Positions 17,966-26,645 of a DNA stretch of 64,000 nucleotides are shown here, one piece after another. The translations under genes and the position numbers were made by a program. This stretch comes from Pedobacter lusitanus. Lineage in GTDB: Bacteria; Bacteroidota; Bacteroidia; Sphingobacteriales; Sphingobacteriaceae. How positions within the stretch are numbered: the first letter of the stretch is position 1; every line of letters begins with the position of its first letter. The notes under the pieces were generated by a model that saw only the letters and a program-made list of their open reading frames with translations, did no database searches and had not been told where the DNA came from. The stretch is from the NCBI RefSeq assembly GCF_040026395.1, contig NZ_CP157278.1:1-64000 (forward strand), in the 5' to 3' direction.

Positions 17966-20900
17966 ATGAATATGACCAGGTTTTTCATCTTGAAGCCTAT
18001 TGGCCCGGCTTTGCGCCAAAAAATCATCTGCCTTTGTGCAATTCTATGTCTGACTGCAGCAACGCAGCTAAGTGCAAAAAACCTCAGAGAAATCCATAAT
18101 TATACACTGCTTTCATCTATCGATGTAAGGGGGAAAGTTTTGGATGAAAAGGGGATTGGCATACCTGGAGCGAGTATTAAGATAAAAAACACGGGAAAAA
18201 CTGCTACTACGGACAATGATGGGAATTTTAGTATTAAGGGTCTGGATGATGAGGCAATTTTGATTGTTTCTTATGTAGGTTACATCACTCAGGAGGTAAA
18301 AGTTAATTCCGGAAATATGCTGATTAAACTCAGCCCGCAACTTCAGAATCTGGATGAAGTAGTTGTAGTGGGGTATGGAACAGCGAAGAAATCAGATTTA
18401 ACCGGGGCTGTGGGTACAGTTAAAGCTGATGTGTTGCAGGAGCGTCCTGCATCTTCCCTGAACCAGAGTTTATCCGGCCGGGTTTCCGGGGTGAATGTCT
18501 CTTCAAATTCGGGCAGACCAGGTGGCAGGGCTAATATCCGTATTCGTGGGGTAAGTTCACTGAGTGTTTCCAATAATCCCCTGTATGTAATTGATGGTGT
18601 CATATTGAACCCGGTTGATCTGCGTAATGGCAGTACCCCGATTGACTATCTCAATCCTAATGATATTGCTTCAATAGAAGTCTTGAAGGATGCTTCTTCT
18701 ACGGCTATTTATGGTGCGCGTGGTGCCAACGGTGTAATTATGGTTACAACCAAGCGCGGAACTGCCAGCGGTGGTTCAGTAACCTATGATGCGGATTTCA
18801 GTATAGGTGTACTACCCAGAAAACTTGAAGTACTGAATTCAAAAGAGTTTTTAGCTGTCGAAGATCTGGCTTATGCCAATGCACAGAAATATGATCCTAT
18901 AGGATGGGCAACAGGAACAAAATATACAGACCCTAAAACTAAACGGAAGAACCCTAAATTATTTGATGCACAGGGAAATCCGCTATATGATACAGACTGG
19001 CAGAAAGAGTCCTTTCAAAAAGCTATAACCCAAAATCATCAGCTTGGATTTACCGATGGGAATGAAAGAGGCAGTTATGGCGCGTTTTTAAATTATCGTA
19101 ATCAGGAAGGTCTGGCAAGAGGTTCATGGCAGAAAAGATTCTCGGGTCGCTTTGTTTTTGACAGCCAGATCAAAAGCTGGTTAAAAGTGGGTGGTACAAT
19201 GGGTTATACAGATCAGAACGAAAAACAGGTTGATCAGCTTGACGGCGGTGGGATCACCATGATGCGTCAGGTATTGGAAGCCCTGCCTATTATCCCGGTA
19301 AAATATGCTGATGGATCATGGGCCAGTAACAGAGATTACCCTGGAATGGAAGGGGGAGACAGTCCTTTAAGAGTGGCTGCAGACAGATTATCCTATCTGC
19401 GTACCCAGACATTACTGGGAAATATGTATGCCAATATTCACCTGGCTCCGGGACTGGAGTTCAAATCGACTATCGGAACTAATATCATTAATCAGAGAGA
19501 GGATTATTTTGCAGCCAAAGGCATGCAGTACATTTCTGACAACGGAAATGCCAGTGTAAATAATAACAGATATAATTCATGGCAATTTGAAAACTATCTT
19601 ACCTATAACAAGCAATTTTCAAAAATACACAGCATAAATGCTATGGGTGGGGTGTCCTGGCAGCATATGGATCGATTCGAGAACCAGGCCAGTACACAAG
19701 GTTTTGATGATCCCTATTTCAAGTTTAATAACCTTGGTGCAGGATCGAGTCCTCAGGCTCCTTCGTCAATTGGACAAGCATATGGGCTGAACTCTTATTT
19801 CGCCCGTATCAACTATGGTTTAATGAATAAGTATTTAATCACTTTTACAGGCCGTGCGGATGGTTCTTCGAAATTTGGAAGTGCAAATCAATACGCCTTT
19901 TTCCCCTCTGCCGCACTGGCCTGGAAGGTTATGGAAGAGGATTTTATGAAGAGTGTACCTGCAATTTCAAATCTGAAAATCCGGGCTAGTTATGGGGCTA
20001 CCGGTAACTCTGAAATCCCGGCATATAGAGCGCTTGCTGGTATGGGTAATTACAACGTGATTTTTGATGGAGTACGAAATATCGGTATCGGTACCAACCG
20101 TATGGCCAATTCTACTTTACAGTGGGAAAAAACAAAACAGATTGATTTAGGGCTGGAAGTGGGACTGTTCTCCAACAGGTTAAATTTCGAACTGGATCTG
20201 TATCGCAGAAGGGTTAACGGAATGTTGCTGGATGCACCACTACCTTATAGCAGTGGATATAGCAGTATCTTCTCAAATGTAGGCAGTATGGAAAATAAAG
20301 GTGTTGAGTTTAGTATCAATTCTACGAATATCAAAACTGATAATTTTACCTGGAGCACTACTTTTAATATTTCTGTAAATAAAAATAAGGTGCTGGCTCT
20401 GGCCAGTGGTGACATCTTTTCTGGTAACGGCATAATCAGAGTAGGTGAGCCCGTTGGATCTTTTTTTGGAAGAGTACAGCTTGGAACCTGGGGGAGCAAT
20501 GAAGCTGCAGAAGCCAAGAGATATAATATGTTACCCGGTGATATCAAATATCAGGACTTAAACAATGATGGTAAAATCAATGATCTGGACAGAACAATTA
20601 TTGGAAAAGGTATCCCTGATGGTTATGGTACCCTGCTGAATACTTTTCAGTATAAATCGTGGTCTCTGACAGTTGATTTGCAATATATGTATGGTAATGA
20701 TGTACTGGACAGGAGTATCCATTCTGCTGAAGACAGACAAGGGATTGCCAATAGTTACAAAACGGTATTAAATGCCTGGACAGAGACCAATCAGAATACG
20801 CCTATTGCGCAGATTCGTCCAATCAATGCCTATTACACAACCAATAACGACAGTCACAAGGTGACAGATGGCTCGTTTATCCGCGGACGTAATTTATTAC

Positions 20901-21112
20901 TGGCTTATACATTTCCATCAAAAACTGTTTCGGCCTTAAAACTAAATCGTTTAAGAGTTTACGGATCTGTTCAGAACTTTTTCCTTGCTACCAAATATAA
21001 AGGCTATGATCCTGAGGTTTCCAATTCTGGTGCACCCTTCGATCAGGGACTGGCCTTATATGATTATCCGAAGCCAAGGGTGTTCATGATTGGCATTAAT
21101 GTCGGATTGTAA
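17966..21112 (+). CDS. SusC/RagA-family TonB-linked outer-membrane transporter
   Basis: 1048 residues. Signal peptide to about residue 37, a carboxypeptidase-D regulatory-like domain (VRGKVLDEKGIGIPGASIKIKN), a TonB box-like LDEVVVVGYGT, the plug with NIRIRGVSSLSVSNNPLYVIDGV, and a long beta-barrel ending in an aromatic-poor FMIGINVGL. No STN/FecR-sensing domain is present, so it is not an anti-sigma-coupled receptor. Together with the SusD gene it imports an oligosaccharide; the adjacent xylose genes suggest a xylose-containing ligand (inference). Confidence 0.93.
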   Translation: MNMTRFFILKPIGPALRQKIICLCAILCLTAATQLSAKNLREIHNYTLLSSIDVRGKVLDEKGIGIPGASIKIKNTGKTATTDNDGNFSIKGLDDEAILIVSYVGYITQEVKVNSGNMLIKLSPQLQNLDEVVVVGYGTAKKSDLTGAVGTVKADVLQERPASSLNQSLSGRVSGVNVSSNSGRPGGRANIRIRGVSSLSVSNNPLYVIDGVILNPVDLRNGSTPIDYLNPNDIASIEVLKDASSTAIYGARGANGVIMVTTKRGTASGGSVTYDADFSIGVLPRKLEVLNSKEFLAVEDLAYANAQKYDPIGWATGTKYTDPKTKRKNPKLFDAQGNPLYDTDWQKESFQKAITQNHQLGFTDGNERGSYGAFLNYRNQEGLARGSWQKRFSGRFVFDSQIKSWLKVGGTMGYTDQNEKQVDQLDGGGITMMRQVLEALPIIPVKYADGSWASNRDYPGMEGGDSPLRVAADRLSYLRTQTLLGNMYANIHLAPGLEFKSTIGTNIINQREDYFAAKGMQYISDNGNASVNNNRYNSWQFENYLTYNKQFSKIHSINAMGGVSWQHMDRFENQASTQGFDDPYFKFNNLGAGSSPQAPSSIGQAYGLNSYFARINYGLMNKYLITFTGRADGSSKFGSANQYAFFPSAALAWKVMEEDFMKSVPAISNLKIRASYGATGNSEIPAYRALAGMGNYNVIFDGVRNIGIGTNRMANSTLQWEKTKQIDLGLEVGLFSNRLNFELDLYRRRVNGMLLDAPLPYSSGYSSIFSNVGSMENKGVEFSINSTNIKTDNFTWSTTFNISVNKNKVLALASGDIFSGNGIIRVGEPVGSFFGRVQLGTWGSNEAAEAKRYNMLPGDIKYQDLNNDGKINDLDRTIIGKGIPDGYGTLLNTFQYKSWSLTVDLQYMYGNDVLDRSIHSAEDRQGIANSYKTVLNAWTETNQNTPIAQIRPINAYYTTNNDSHKVTDGSFIRGRNLLLAYTFPSKTVSALKLNRLRVYGSVQNFFLATKYKGYDPEVSNSGAPFDQGLALYDYPKPRVFMIGINVGL

Positions 21113-21216
21113 TTACAGGCTAATGTTTAAGAAAAATTTAGAGCTATCATGCTTATACAGCTCATCAAATGACAACCAGAGCATGATAGCTTCATCAAAT
21201 TAAAAAATATAAACAG

Positions 21217-22719
21217 ATGAAAACACTAATAAAAAGATATGGGTTCCTGGCTTTAACAGCCAGTACATTATGTTTTACAGGTTGCAAAAAGTTTCTGGAC
21301 GAATCTGATCCAAGTAATTTTACAGTGGAGAACTATTTTACCAAGCCTGAGCATGCGAGAAGCTCGGTAAATGCTATTTATGCCAGTCTGCGTGATCCTA
21401 TGGAGAGTGGTTTTGGCGGTGGTGCCTGGACAATGACAGAATTTGCTACGGGTCAGGCTGCGACCGACCTGGGTCAGGCAGTTAACAGCTATTTCATCAA
21501 AGACCTGCAAAATACTGCGGATAATGGTTATGGTCTGACTTACTGGCAAAGTTATTATAAAGGTATAGGTAATGCTAATCTTTCTATAGCGAAAATACCA
21601 ACGATTGCGATGGATGCAGTGGAAGCTAAAAGGTTATTGGGAGAAGCCCGGTTTCTGCGGGCCTGGTATTATTTCAATCTGGTTCAGTTGTTTGGCAATA
21701 TTCCTTTGATTACCGAACCTATTGATCTGAAATCTGATCAGTTAAGACCAAAACAGGCAACTCCGGAAGAGGTCTATAAATTAATAGTCGATGATTTGAA
21801 AACGGCAGAAGCTGCTGGTTTACCCTGGGTTGATATCTCTGGAAAGGTAAGTCTGGGAGCTGTAAAATCCCTGCTGGCCAAAGTATATCTTACTATGGCA
21901 GGTTATCCATTGCAAAAAGGGGCTGAATATTTTGATCTTGCAGCAAAAAAATCTGAAGAAGTTATTGATTCCAGACAATTTAAACTGTTTGAATCGTATA
22001 ATGATCTGCATAACCCGGCAAAGAGAAATGTAGATGAGAATATATTTATGATCCAGTATAAGGCACAGATTATTCCCGGAAGCTGGCAGGAGCTGATTAT
22101 TCCCTATAACAAAAATATTTCTGCCTACTCTTCAGAAACAGGTGGTATTTATGCGACGGCAGATTTTGTGAACTCCTATGATCCGGCAGATCTGCGGGCT
22201 AAAGAAGGGCAGTTCTTTTTTACCAAATTTACAAATCAGGATAATAGAAATCAGCAGGTTGATCTGGGAGGATATTTTTTGTATAAGCTTTTTGATGTTG
22301 TAGCACAGACCAGCACAGCTAATAGTGATCTGAACTGGTCACTTATCCGCTATGCTGACGTATTGCTGATCTATGCTGAGGCTTCCAACCAGGTTAGCGG
22401 ACCTGGGGCAAAAGCATATGACGCTATTAATCTGATCAGAAAAAGAGCAAAATTACCTGAACTGAGTGGTCTGTCTGGTGATCAGTTCAAAGAAGCTGTG
22501 TGGCGCGAGCGCTGGTATGAGCTCTGTTTTGAAAATGTAACCTGGTTTGATATGGTGCGTTTACGTAAAGCATTTAATGTGAGCACCAAAGGATTTGATA
22601 ATTATGTCGGTCACAGATTTTCTTATGGGCCGGTTTTGGGAGAAAGAGAACTTTTATTCCCGATTCCAAGCAGGGAACTGAGAAATAATACAAATCTGAT
22701 ACCAACTCCGGGATATTAG
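21217..22719 (+). CDS. SusD/RagB-family nutrient-binding lipoprotein
   Basis: 500 residues with lipobox Cys23 (CFTGC), so it is a surface lipoprotein. SusD-like hallmarks: AKRLLGEARFLRAWYYFNLVQLFG in the N-terminal TPR region, and C-terminal LIRYADVLLIYAEASNQ, AVWRERWYELCFE and WFDMVRLRK. It caps the SusC barrel and binds the glycan. It ends in a terminator. Confidence 0.93.
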   Translation: MKTLIKRYGFLALTASTLCFTGCKKFLDESDPSNFTVENYFTKPEHARSSVNAIYASLRDPMESGFGGGAWTMTEFATGQAATDLGQAVNSYFIKDLQNTADNGYGLTYWQSYYKGIGNANLSIAKIPTIAMDAVEAKRLLGEARFLRAWYYFNLVQLFGNIPLITEPIDLKSDQLRPKQATPEEVYKLIVDDLKTAEAAGLPWVDISGKVSLGAVKSLLAKVYLTMAGYPLQKGAEYFDLAAKKSEEVIDSRQFKLFESYNDLHNPAKRNVDENIFMIQYKAQIIPGSWQELIIPYNKNISAYSSETGGIYATADFVNSYDPADLRAKEGQFFFTKFTNQDNRNQQVDLGGYFLYKLFDVVAQTSTANSDLNWSLIRYADVLLIYAEASNQVSGPGAKAYDAINLIRKRAKLPELSGLSGDQFKEAVWRERWYELCFENVTWFDMVRLRKAFNVSTKGFDNYVGHRFSYGPVLGERELLFPIPSRELRNNTNLIPTPGY

Positions 22720-22761
22720 TTTTAGTTAGTTAAGTAGGTAAGCGTGGTTCTTACAAAACAA

Positions 22762-22800
22762 AACCCCTGTAAATTTTAGGTTTGCAGGGGCTGTTTTTTG
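22762..22800 (+). terminator. Terminator after SusD gene
   Basis: CCCCTGTAAA (22764-22773) pairs with TTTGCAGGGG (22781-22790) with one wobble, then CTGTTTTTTG. It lies just before the convergent membrane-protein gene. Confidence 0.75.
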
Positions 22801-22804
22801 CTCA

Positions 22805-23347
22805 TCAGTTGAATGTTATTAATGAATTCCGGAGATGATTTAAACGTTTTGTCCATAACCTGACTGATAGCCAAAGCTGGACCAGAAAAATCAGGGTAAT
22901 GACAGTCAGTGAGAGGTACCTGCTGGTATTAAAGCTTAATCCATAAGTGAAAAATAATAGCAATCCGGTCAGGTAGATTTGCCGGCTGATAACCGCTATT
23001 ACTGCATAAATTTTGACTTTTGACAAATAATTTTTTAAGGATTCACGAAGACTGGTCCCATGGATTAAATACTTTGCAAAACGATAGCCTGTAAGGTTAT
23101 GAAGGATTGGAAACAGGACAGAAAGGATAAGCAGGATATTAACCCACATAGGTTTTAAATTTCCGTCAAACATGGTGTAATAACAGGAAAGAAAAATACC
23201 CCAGCCAAGTAGTTCTATAGTAAGCTGTTTCCTGATACCTTTTAAAACGGGATGTTTATTTTCTGATAACATGGCCTGAATTGCTGTTTCTGACATTTCG
23301 GGAGTTTTTGTGGTATTCCAGGTCGATTTTATGTCGTTGAGTTCCAT
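22805..23347 (-). CDS. Membrane protein encoded next to an ECF sigma gene (possible anti-sigma or partner)
   Basis: 180 residues. The N-terminus MELNDIKSTWNTTK is cytosolic and hydrophilic, then about four hydrophobic segments follow (GWGIFLSCYYTMF, ILLILSVLFPIL, KIYAVIAVISRQIYL-LLLFF, SLTVITLIFLVQLWL). It starts two bases after the sigma gene's stop, the arrangement usual for sigma/partner pairs in Bacteroidota. No classical zinc-binding anti-sigma motif (HxxxCxxC) is seen, so the anti-sigma role is inference from context. Confidence 0.6.
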   Translation of the reverse strand: MELNDIKSTWNTTKTPEMSETAIQAMLSENKHPVLKGIRKQLTIELLGWGIFLSCYYTMFDGNLKPMWVNILLILSVLFPILHNLTGYRFAKYLIHGTSLRESLKNYLSKVKIYAVIAVISRQIYLTGLLLFFTYGLSFNTSRYLSLTVITLIFLVQLWLSVRLWTKRLNHLRNSLITFN

Positions 23348-23349
23348 GA

Positions 23350-23826
23350 TTATTGAGTTAAGTATTTTTGAATTTTGATTTTTATTCTGTTGAGTTTAAC
23401 ACCTACGTAATTTTCACTAATACCAATAATGTCTGCTATTTGCTGATAGCTTAAGTCTTCAAGATATAAGGTGATTATGGCTTTGTCACTATCATCAAGT
23501 CGTTTCAAAGCAGCAAATAAAAGATCATGACGTAAGGCTGAATTTTCGCAGGGCTGTTCTTCGGGAAGATCCGGTAAAACAGGACGGTATTCAATAGCCT
23601 GTTTCTTTTTACGGAAGGTAGCTATTGCGGTATTCAATGCAATACGGTAGATCCAGGTGCTTATCTTTGACTCATTTTTAAAACTCTACTGAGCTTTCCA
23701 AAGCTGGAAAGTGATTTCCTGAAAAATGTCTTCGCGATCTTCGGGCGTATCCCGGTACAGGCGGCATATTTTATGAATAATCCCCTGATGCGTTTTAATA
23801 AGTACTAAAAACTGTGTTTCATCCAT
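23350..23826 (-). pseudogene. ECF-type RNA polymerase sigma factor interrupted by an amber codon
   Basis: The frame opens at ATG 23826 and reads region 2 (IHKICRLYRDTPEDREDIFQEITFQLWKAQ), then TAG at codon 47 (23686-23688), then continues in the same frame with SFKNESKISTWIYRIALNTAIA and a region 4 HTH (YQQIADIIGISENYVGVKLNRIKIK). Total span is 159 codons, normal for a short ECF factor. CAG-to-TAG would explain the stop. A C-terminal piece could start at a TTG near 23637 but would lack the -10 binding region. Either a recent pseudogene, a readthrough gene or a sequencing error. Confidence 0.85.
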
Positions 23827-24042
23827 CGCTATGTTTGATTAAGTTAGGCATTAATCTTCTGCTGACGGAGGACAGCTTATCAAAAGGTGATCTTTTCATA
23901 TTTTCTAATTTCCTGTATAAGTAGGAGAAAGGTTAGAAAACTTACAAAAGTGTATTTTAATCTGAAATATAATCAGGACAATTATGTTGTTGATTATCAA
24001 TAATTATAACTACATTATTCTGTTGATGAATTTTAACGAAAG

Positions 24043-25323
24043 ATGAAACTAAAAATATTGTCAGTAATTATAGCCCTGACCATTGTGGGGCAGGTAGCCA
24101 ATGCATGTACGGTTATATCCTGTGCATTAAAAGGTGAAGTATTTGCAGCTGCAAATGAGGATGATTATATGGGTTTTGCCCGAATGTGGCTAAGTCCGCG
24201 AACTGCAGACAGATATGGTTCAATCTGTTTCGGATTGCCTGATCTCCAGGCACAGGCAGCGATGAATGAGTATGGACTTTTTTATGATTTTACTGCGCAG
24301 AATATTGATGCTTCAAAATACAATTTAAAGAATATTTATAAAGGAGATCTTTTTTTTGAAATACTGGGAAAATGTAAAACAGTGCCGGAAGTCTTAAAGA
24401 TGCTGGAGAAGTATGATTATTCTGACAATTCTCAGGTTCTGATAGCAGATGCTTTGGGAAATTCTGTAATAATCAATGTCGGAACAAAGGTTGTTAAGAC
24501 TGCCAGCTATCAGATCAATACAAATTTTAATATCGCAGCGTTGAAAACAGGTAAATATTCCTGCAGAAGATATGATATCTCTGAAGAGGCATTAAAAGAC
24601 GCAAAAACTTTAAGTGTACCTTTTTTAAGAGATATTCTTAGTCATACCCGTCAGGAAGGAAAGCTATCAACTATTTATTCGAATATTTATGATCTTAAGC
24701 GTGGAATTGTCTATATCTATAATTTCCATGACTTCAATAAACCCTATGTCATTGATCTTAAAAAGGAACTTGCCAGGGGATACAGACTGGAAAAAATAAG
24801 TTCGCACTTTCCTGTGGCTTATGCTTACGAAAGCTTTTTACAGCTCGATCCTGCAATGTTCCGTAAAGAGATGATATTAGATGAGATTGGAAATAAAGGG
24901 TTAAACACGACAATAGATCGCTATTTTGCCCTGGCAAACGACACGACTAAAAAAGATAGCAAGATCAATGGTATATTGCTTGAAGTCAGTATTCAGCTAA
25001 TAAAGGAGGCTTATAATCGTCATGCAAATGGTGGGCCGTGGGAATATTGGTTTGGATTTGCGGGAGGTTTTAAAAATGAACGTTTTACAGATGAGCGGTT
25101 GACAGGAGCAGAACGTATCCTGGATTTTCTGAATGAACAGAAAGAATCAGCTATCAAACTTAAAAATTTCATCTTTGAGCTCAAGGCTTATTTGAGTATG
25201 CTAAAAGGCGATGGTCAAAAGGCTAAGGACTACTATAAGCTGGCAAGTCTGAGCAGCGCTGATTCCTGGCCAGTGTCTTATAACAGAGCGCAGAAAATGG
25301 CATTGATGTTTTCTGGCAAATAA
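24043..25323 (+). CDS. Secreted Ntn hydrolase, choloylglycine/penicillin-V acylase family
   Basis: 426 residues. A signal peptide ends right before Cys22 in NACTVIS, which would become the N-terminal nucleophile after cleavage, as in linear amide C-N hydrolases. Supporting elements: AAMNEYGLFYDFTAQN (central Asn/Tyr), and a C-terminal helical extension rich in Lys. Family substrates include bile-salt conjugates, penicillin V and N-acyl homoserine lactones; which applies here is unknown. It stands alone. Confidence 0.78.
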   Translation: MKLKILSVIIALTIVGQVANACTVISCALKGEVFAAANEDDYMGFARMWLSPRTADRYGSICFGLPDLQAQAAMNEYGLFYDFTAQNIDASKYNLKNIYKGDLFFEILGKCKTVPEVLKMLEKYDYSDNSQVLIADALGNSVIINVGTKVVKTASYQINTNFNIAALKTGKYSCRRYDISEEALKDAKTLSVPFLRDILSHTRQEGKLSTIYSNIYDLKRGIVYIYNFHDFNKPYVIDLKKELARGYRLEKISSHFPVAYAYESFLQLDPAMFRKEMILDEIGNKGLNTTIDRYFALANDTTKKDSKINGILLEVSIQLIKEAYNRHANGGPWEYWFGFAGGFKNERFTDERLTGAERILDFLNEQKESAIKLKNFIFELKAYLSMLKGDGQKAKDYYKLASLSSADSWPVSYNRAQKMALMFSGK

Positions 25324-25520
25324 CTGTTCGATCATAATCCCGGTGGCTTACTGGGCCACCCATTATTTTATAATTGGTATATATCGTAACCCTGTCAATA
25401 AGTTAATTTTGTGAAAAGAAATAAGGCCTGAATTTATCGTGCTCAAATAAGCGGTACAACTTATGCTGATATAGCTTTGATAAAGAAAATAATATTTCAA
25501 ATCTTAATAATTTTCAGGAA

Positions 25521-25955
25521 ATGACAACACGAATTAAAATTGACAAGGTAGAACCAGAAGGATACAAAGCAATTCTCGGACTGGAAAAGTTTATTGAAAG
25601 TACTCCACTGACAAGAATACATAAAGACCTGATAAAAATCAGAGCTTCACAAATAAACAGATGTGCTTTCTGTATTGATATGCACACTAAAGATGCCCGC
25701 AAAGCAGGCGAAACAGAACAACGTATTTACGCGCTTAATGCCTGGAGAGATACGCCTTTCTTTTCTGAACAGGAACGTGCAATATTGGCTCTGACAGAGG
25801 AAGTTACTCTGATTAATAACCATGTATCAGATGAAACCTATAAAAAGGCGGCTGAAGTGCTCGATGAAACTTATCTGGCACAGGTTATTCTGGCAATTAT
25901 TACAATTAATGCCTGGAACAGAATTGGTATTACAACCAATCTGATTCCAGCATAA
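25521..25955 (+). CDS. Carboxymuconolactone decarboxylase/AhpD-like protein
   Basis: 144 residues with the AhpD redox motif Cys48-Ala-Phe-Cys51 and His55 (CAFCIDMHTKDARKAG). This is the second CMD protein of the window and is clearly diverged from the one at 7.2 kb. Single gene with its own terminator. Its likely role is peroxide or disulfide chemistry. Confidence 0.88.
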   Translation: MTTRIKIDKVEPEGYKAILGLEKFIESTPLTRIHKDLIKIRASQINRCAFCIDMHTKDARKAGETEQRIYALNAWRDTPFFSEQERAILALTEEVTLINNHVSDETYKKAAEVLDETYLAQVILAIITINAWNRIGITTNLIPA

Positions 25956-25970
25956 ATTACTATATCATAT

Positions 25971-26009
25971 AAAAAAGCAAGGTCTTTAATTCAGAAGCCT
26001 TGCTTTTTT
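25971..26009. terminator. Bidirectional terminator
   Basis: AAAAAAGCAAGG pairs perfectly with CCTTGCTTTTTT across a 15-base loop, giving T-runs on both strands. It serves the AhpD-like gene and the convergent DoxX gene. Confidence 0.85.
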
Positions 26010-26035
26010 ATATGGTATTCTTTTAACTGATAATT

Positions 26036-26488
26036 TTATTCGGCTTTGCCCATGATCAGGCTGTCTATGCTCCAGTTGTAAACCGGAATTGTTGCCAGTA
26101 ACAGACTAGCTGTACAAACTGGAAATACAGCAAAATTGATTGGTGCTTTTATTCCTAAAAATATAGTCATCATCAATGCAAAAACCAGTGTCAGCATACA
26201 GCTGCCTATGGCGGCCAGTCTTGTTTTGAATCCGGTAATGAGCATAATTCCAATGATAGTTTCGGCTAAAGTAGCAATGCCACCTATTACATTGACTGCC
26301 GGTCTATCCAAATAAGGCATTAATGTGCCGGTATAGGTTATAAAATTAGTCCAGTTACCCCATTCAATGTTTTTGTTCTCAGTGCCCATCGGGCCCAGAA
26401 GACCCATTCTGTCTGATACGGTTACCAGGAAACCTATACCTAATGCTATCCGTAAAAGAAGCTGAGGTATTTTAAAAGAGTTTTTCAT
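26036..26488 (-). CDS. DoxX-family membrane protein
   Basis: 150 residues from the ATG at 26488 (MKNSFKIPQLLLRIALGIGF), preferred over an upstream in-frame start that adds a hydrophilic tail. Four hydrophobic helices are visible, with the DoxX-type LLRIALGIGFL opening and AETIIGIMLITGFKTRLAAIG in the middle. It is divergent from the MocR regulator, which likely controls it. Confidence 0.82.
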   Translation of the reverse strand: MKNSFKIPQLLLRIALGIGFLVTVSDRMGLLGPMGTENKNIEWGNWTNFITYTGTLMPYLDRPAVNVIGGIATLAETIIGIMLITGFKTRLAAIGSCMLTLVFALMMTIFLGIKAPINFAVFPVCTASLLLATIPVYNWSIDSLIMGKAE

Positions 26489-26645
26489 CAGTATAAATTT
26501 GTATTTAATTGTTTTTTCTACCTGCAAAATTAGGTACTTACTGGGCTATGATTACAGACCAGTTTTGATAATATATATGGCCCAGATTGGTGATGTGGCT
26601 ATGAAGGTTCAGTTAATAATTATGATCAGGAGGCTGGACTGATAT

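Noticed and set aside
17966..22719. Anti-sigma-coupled (FecR-type) control of the SusC gene
   Set aside because: The SusC lacks an STN domain and no FecR gene is adjacent; the nearby ECF gene is separated and broken.
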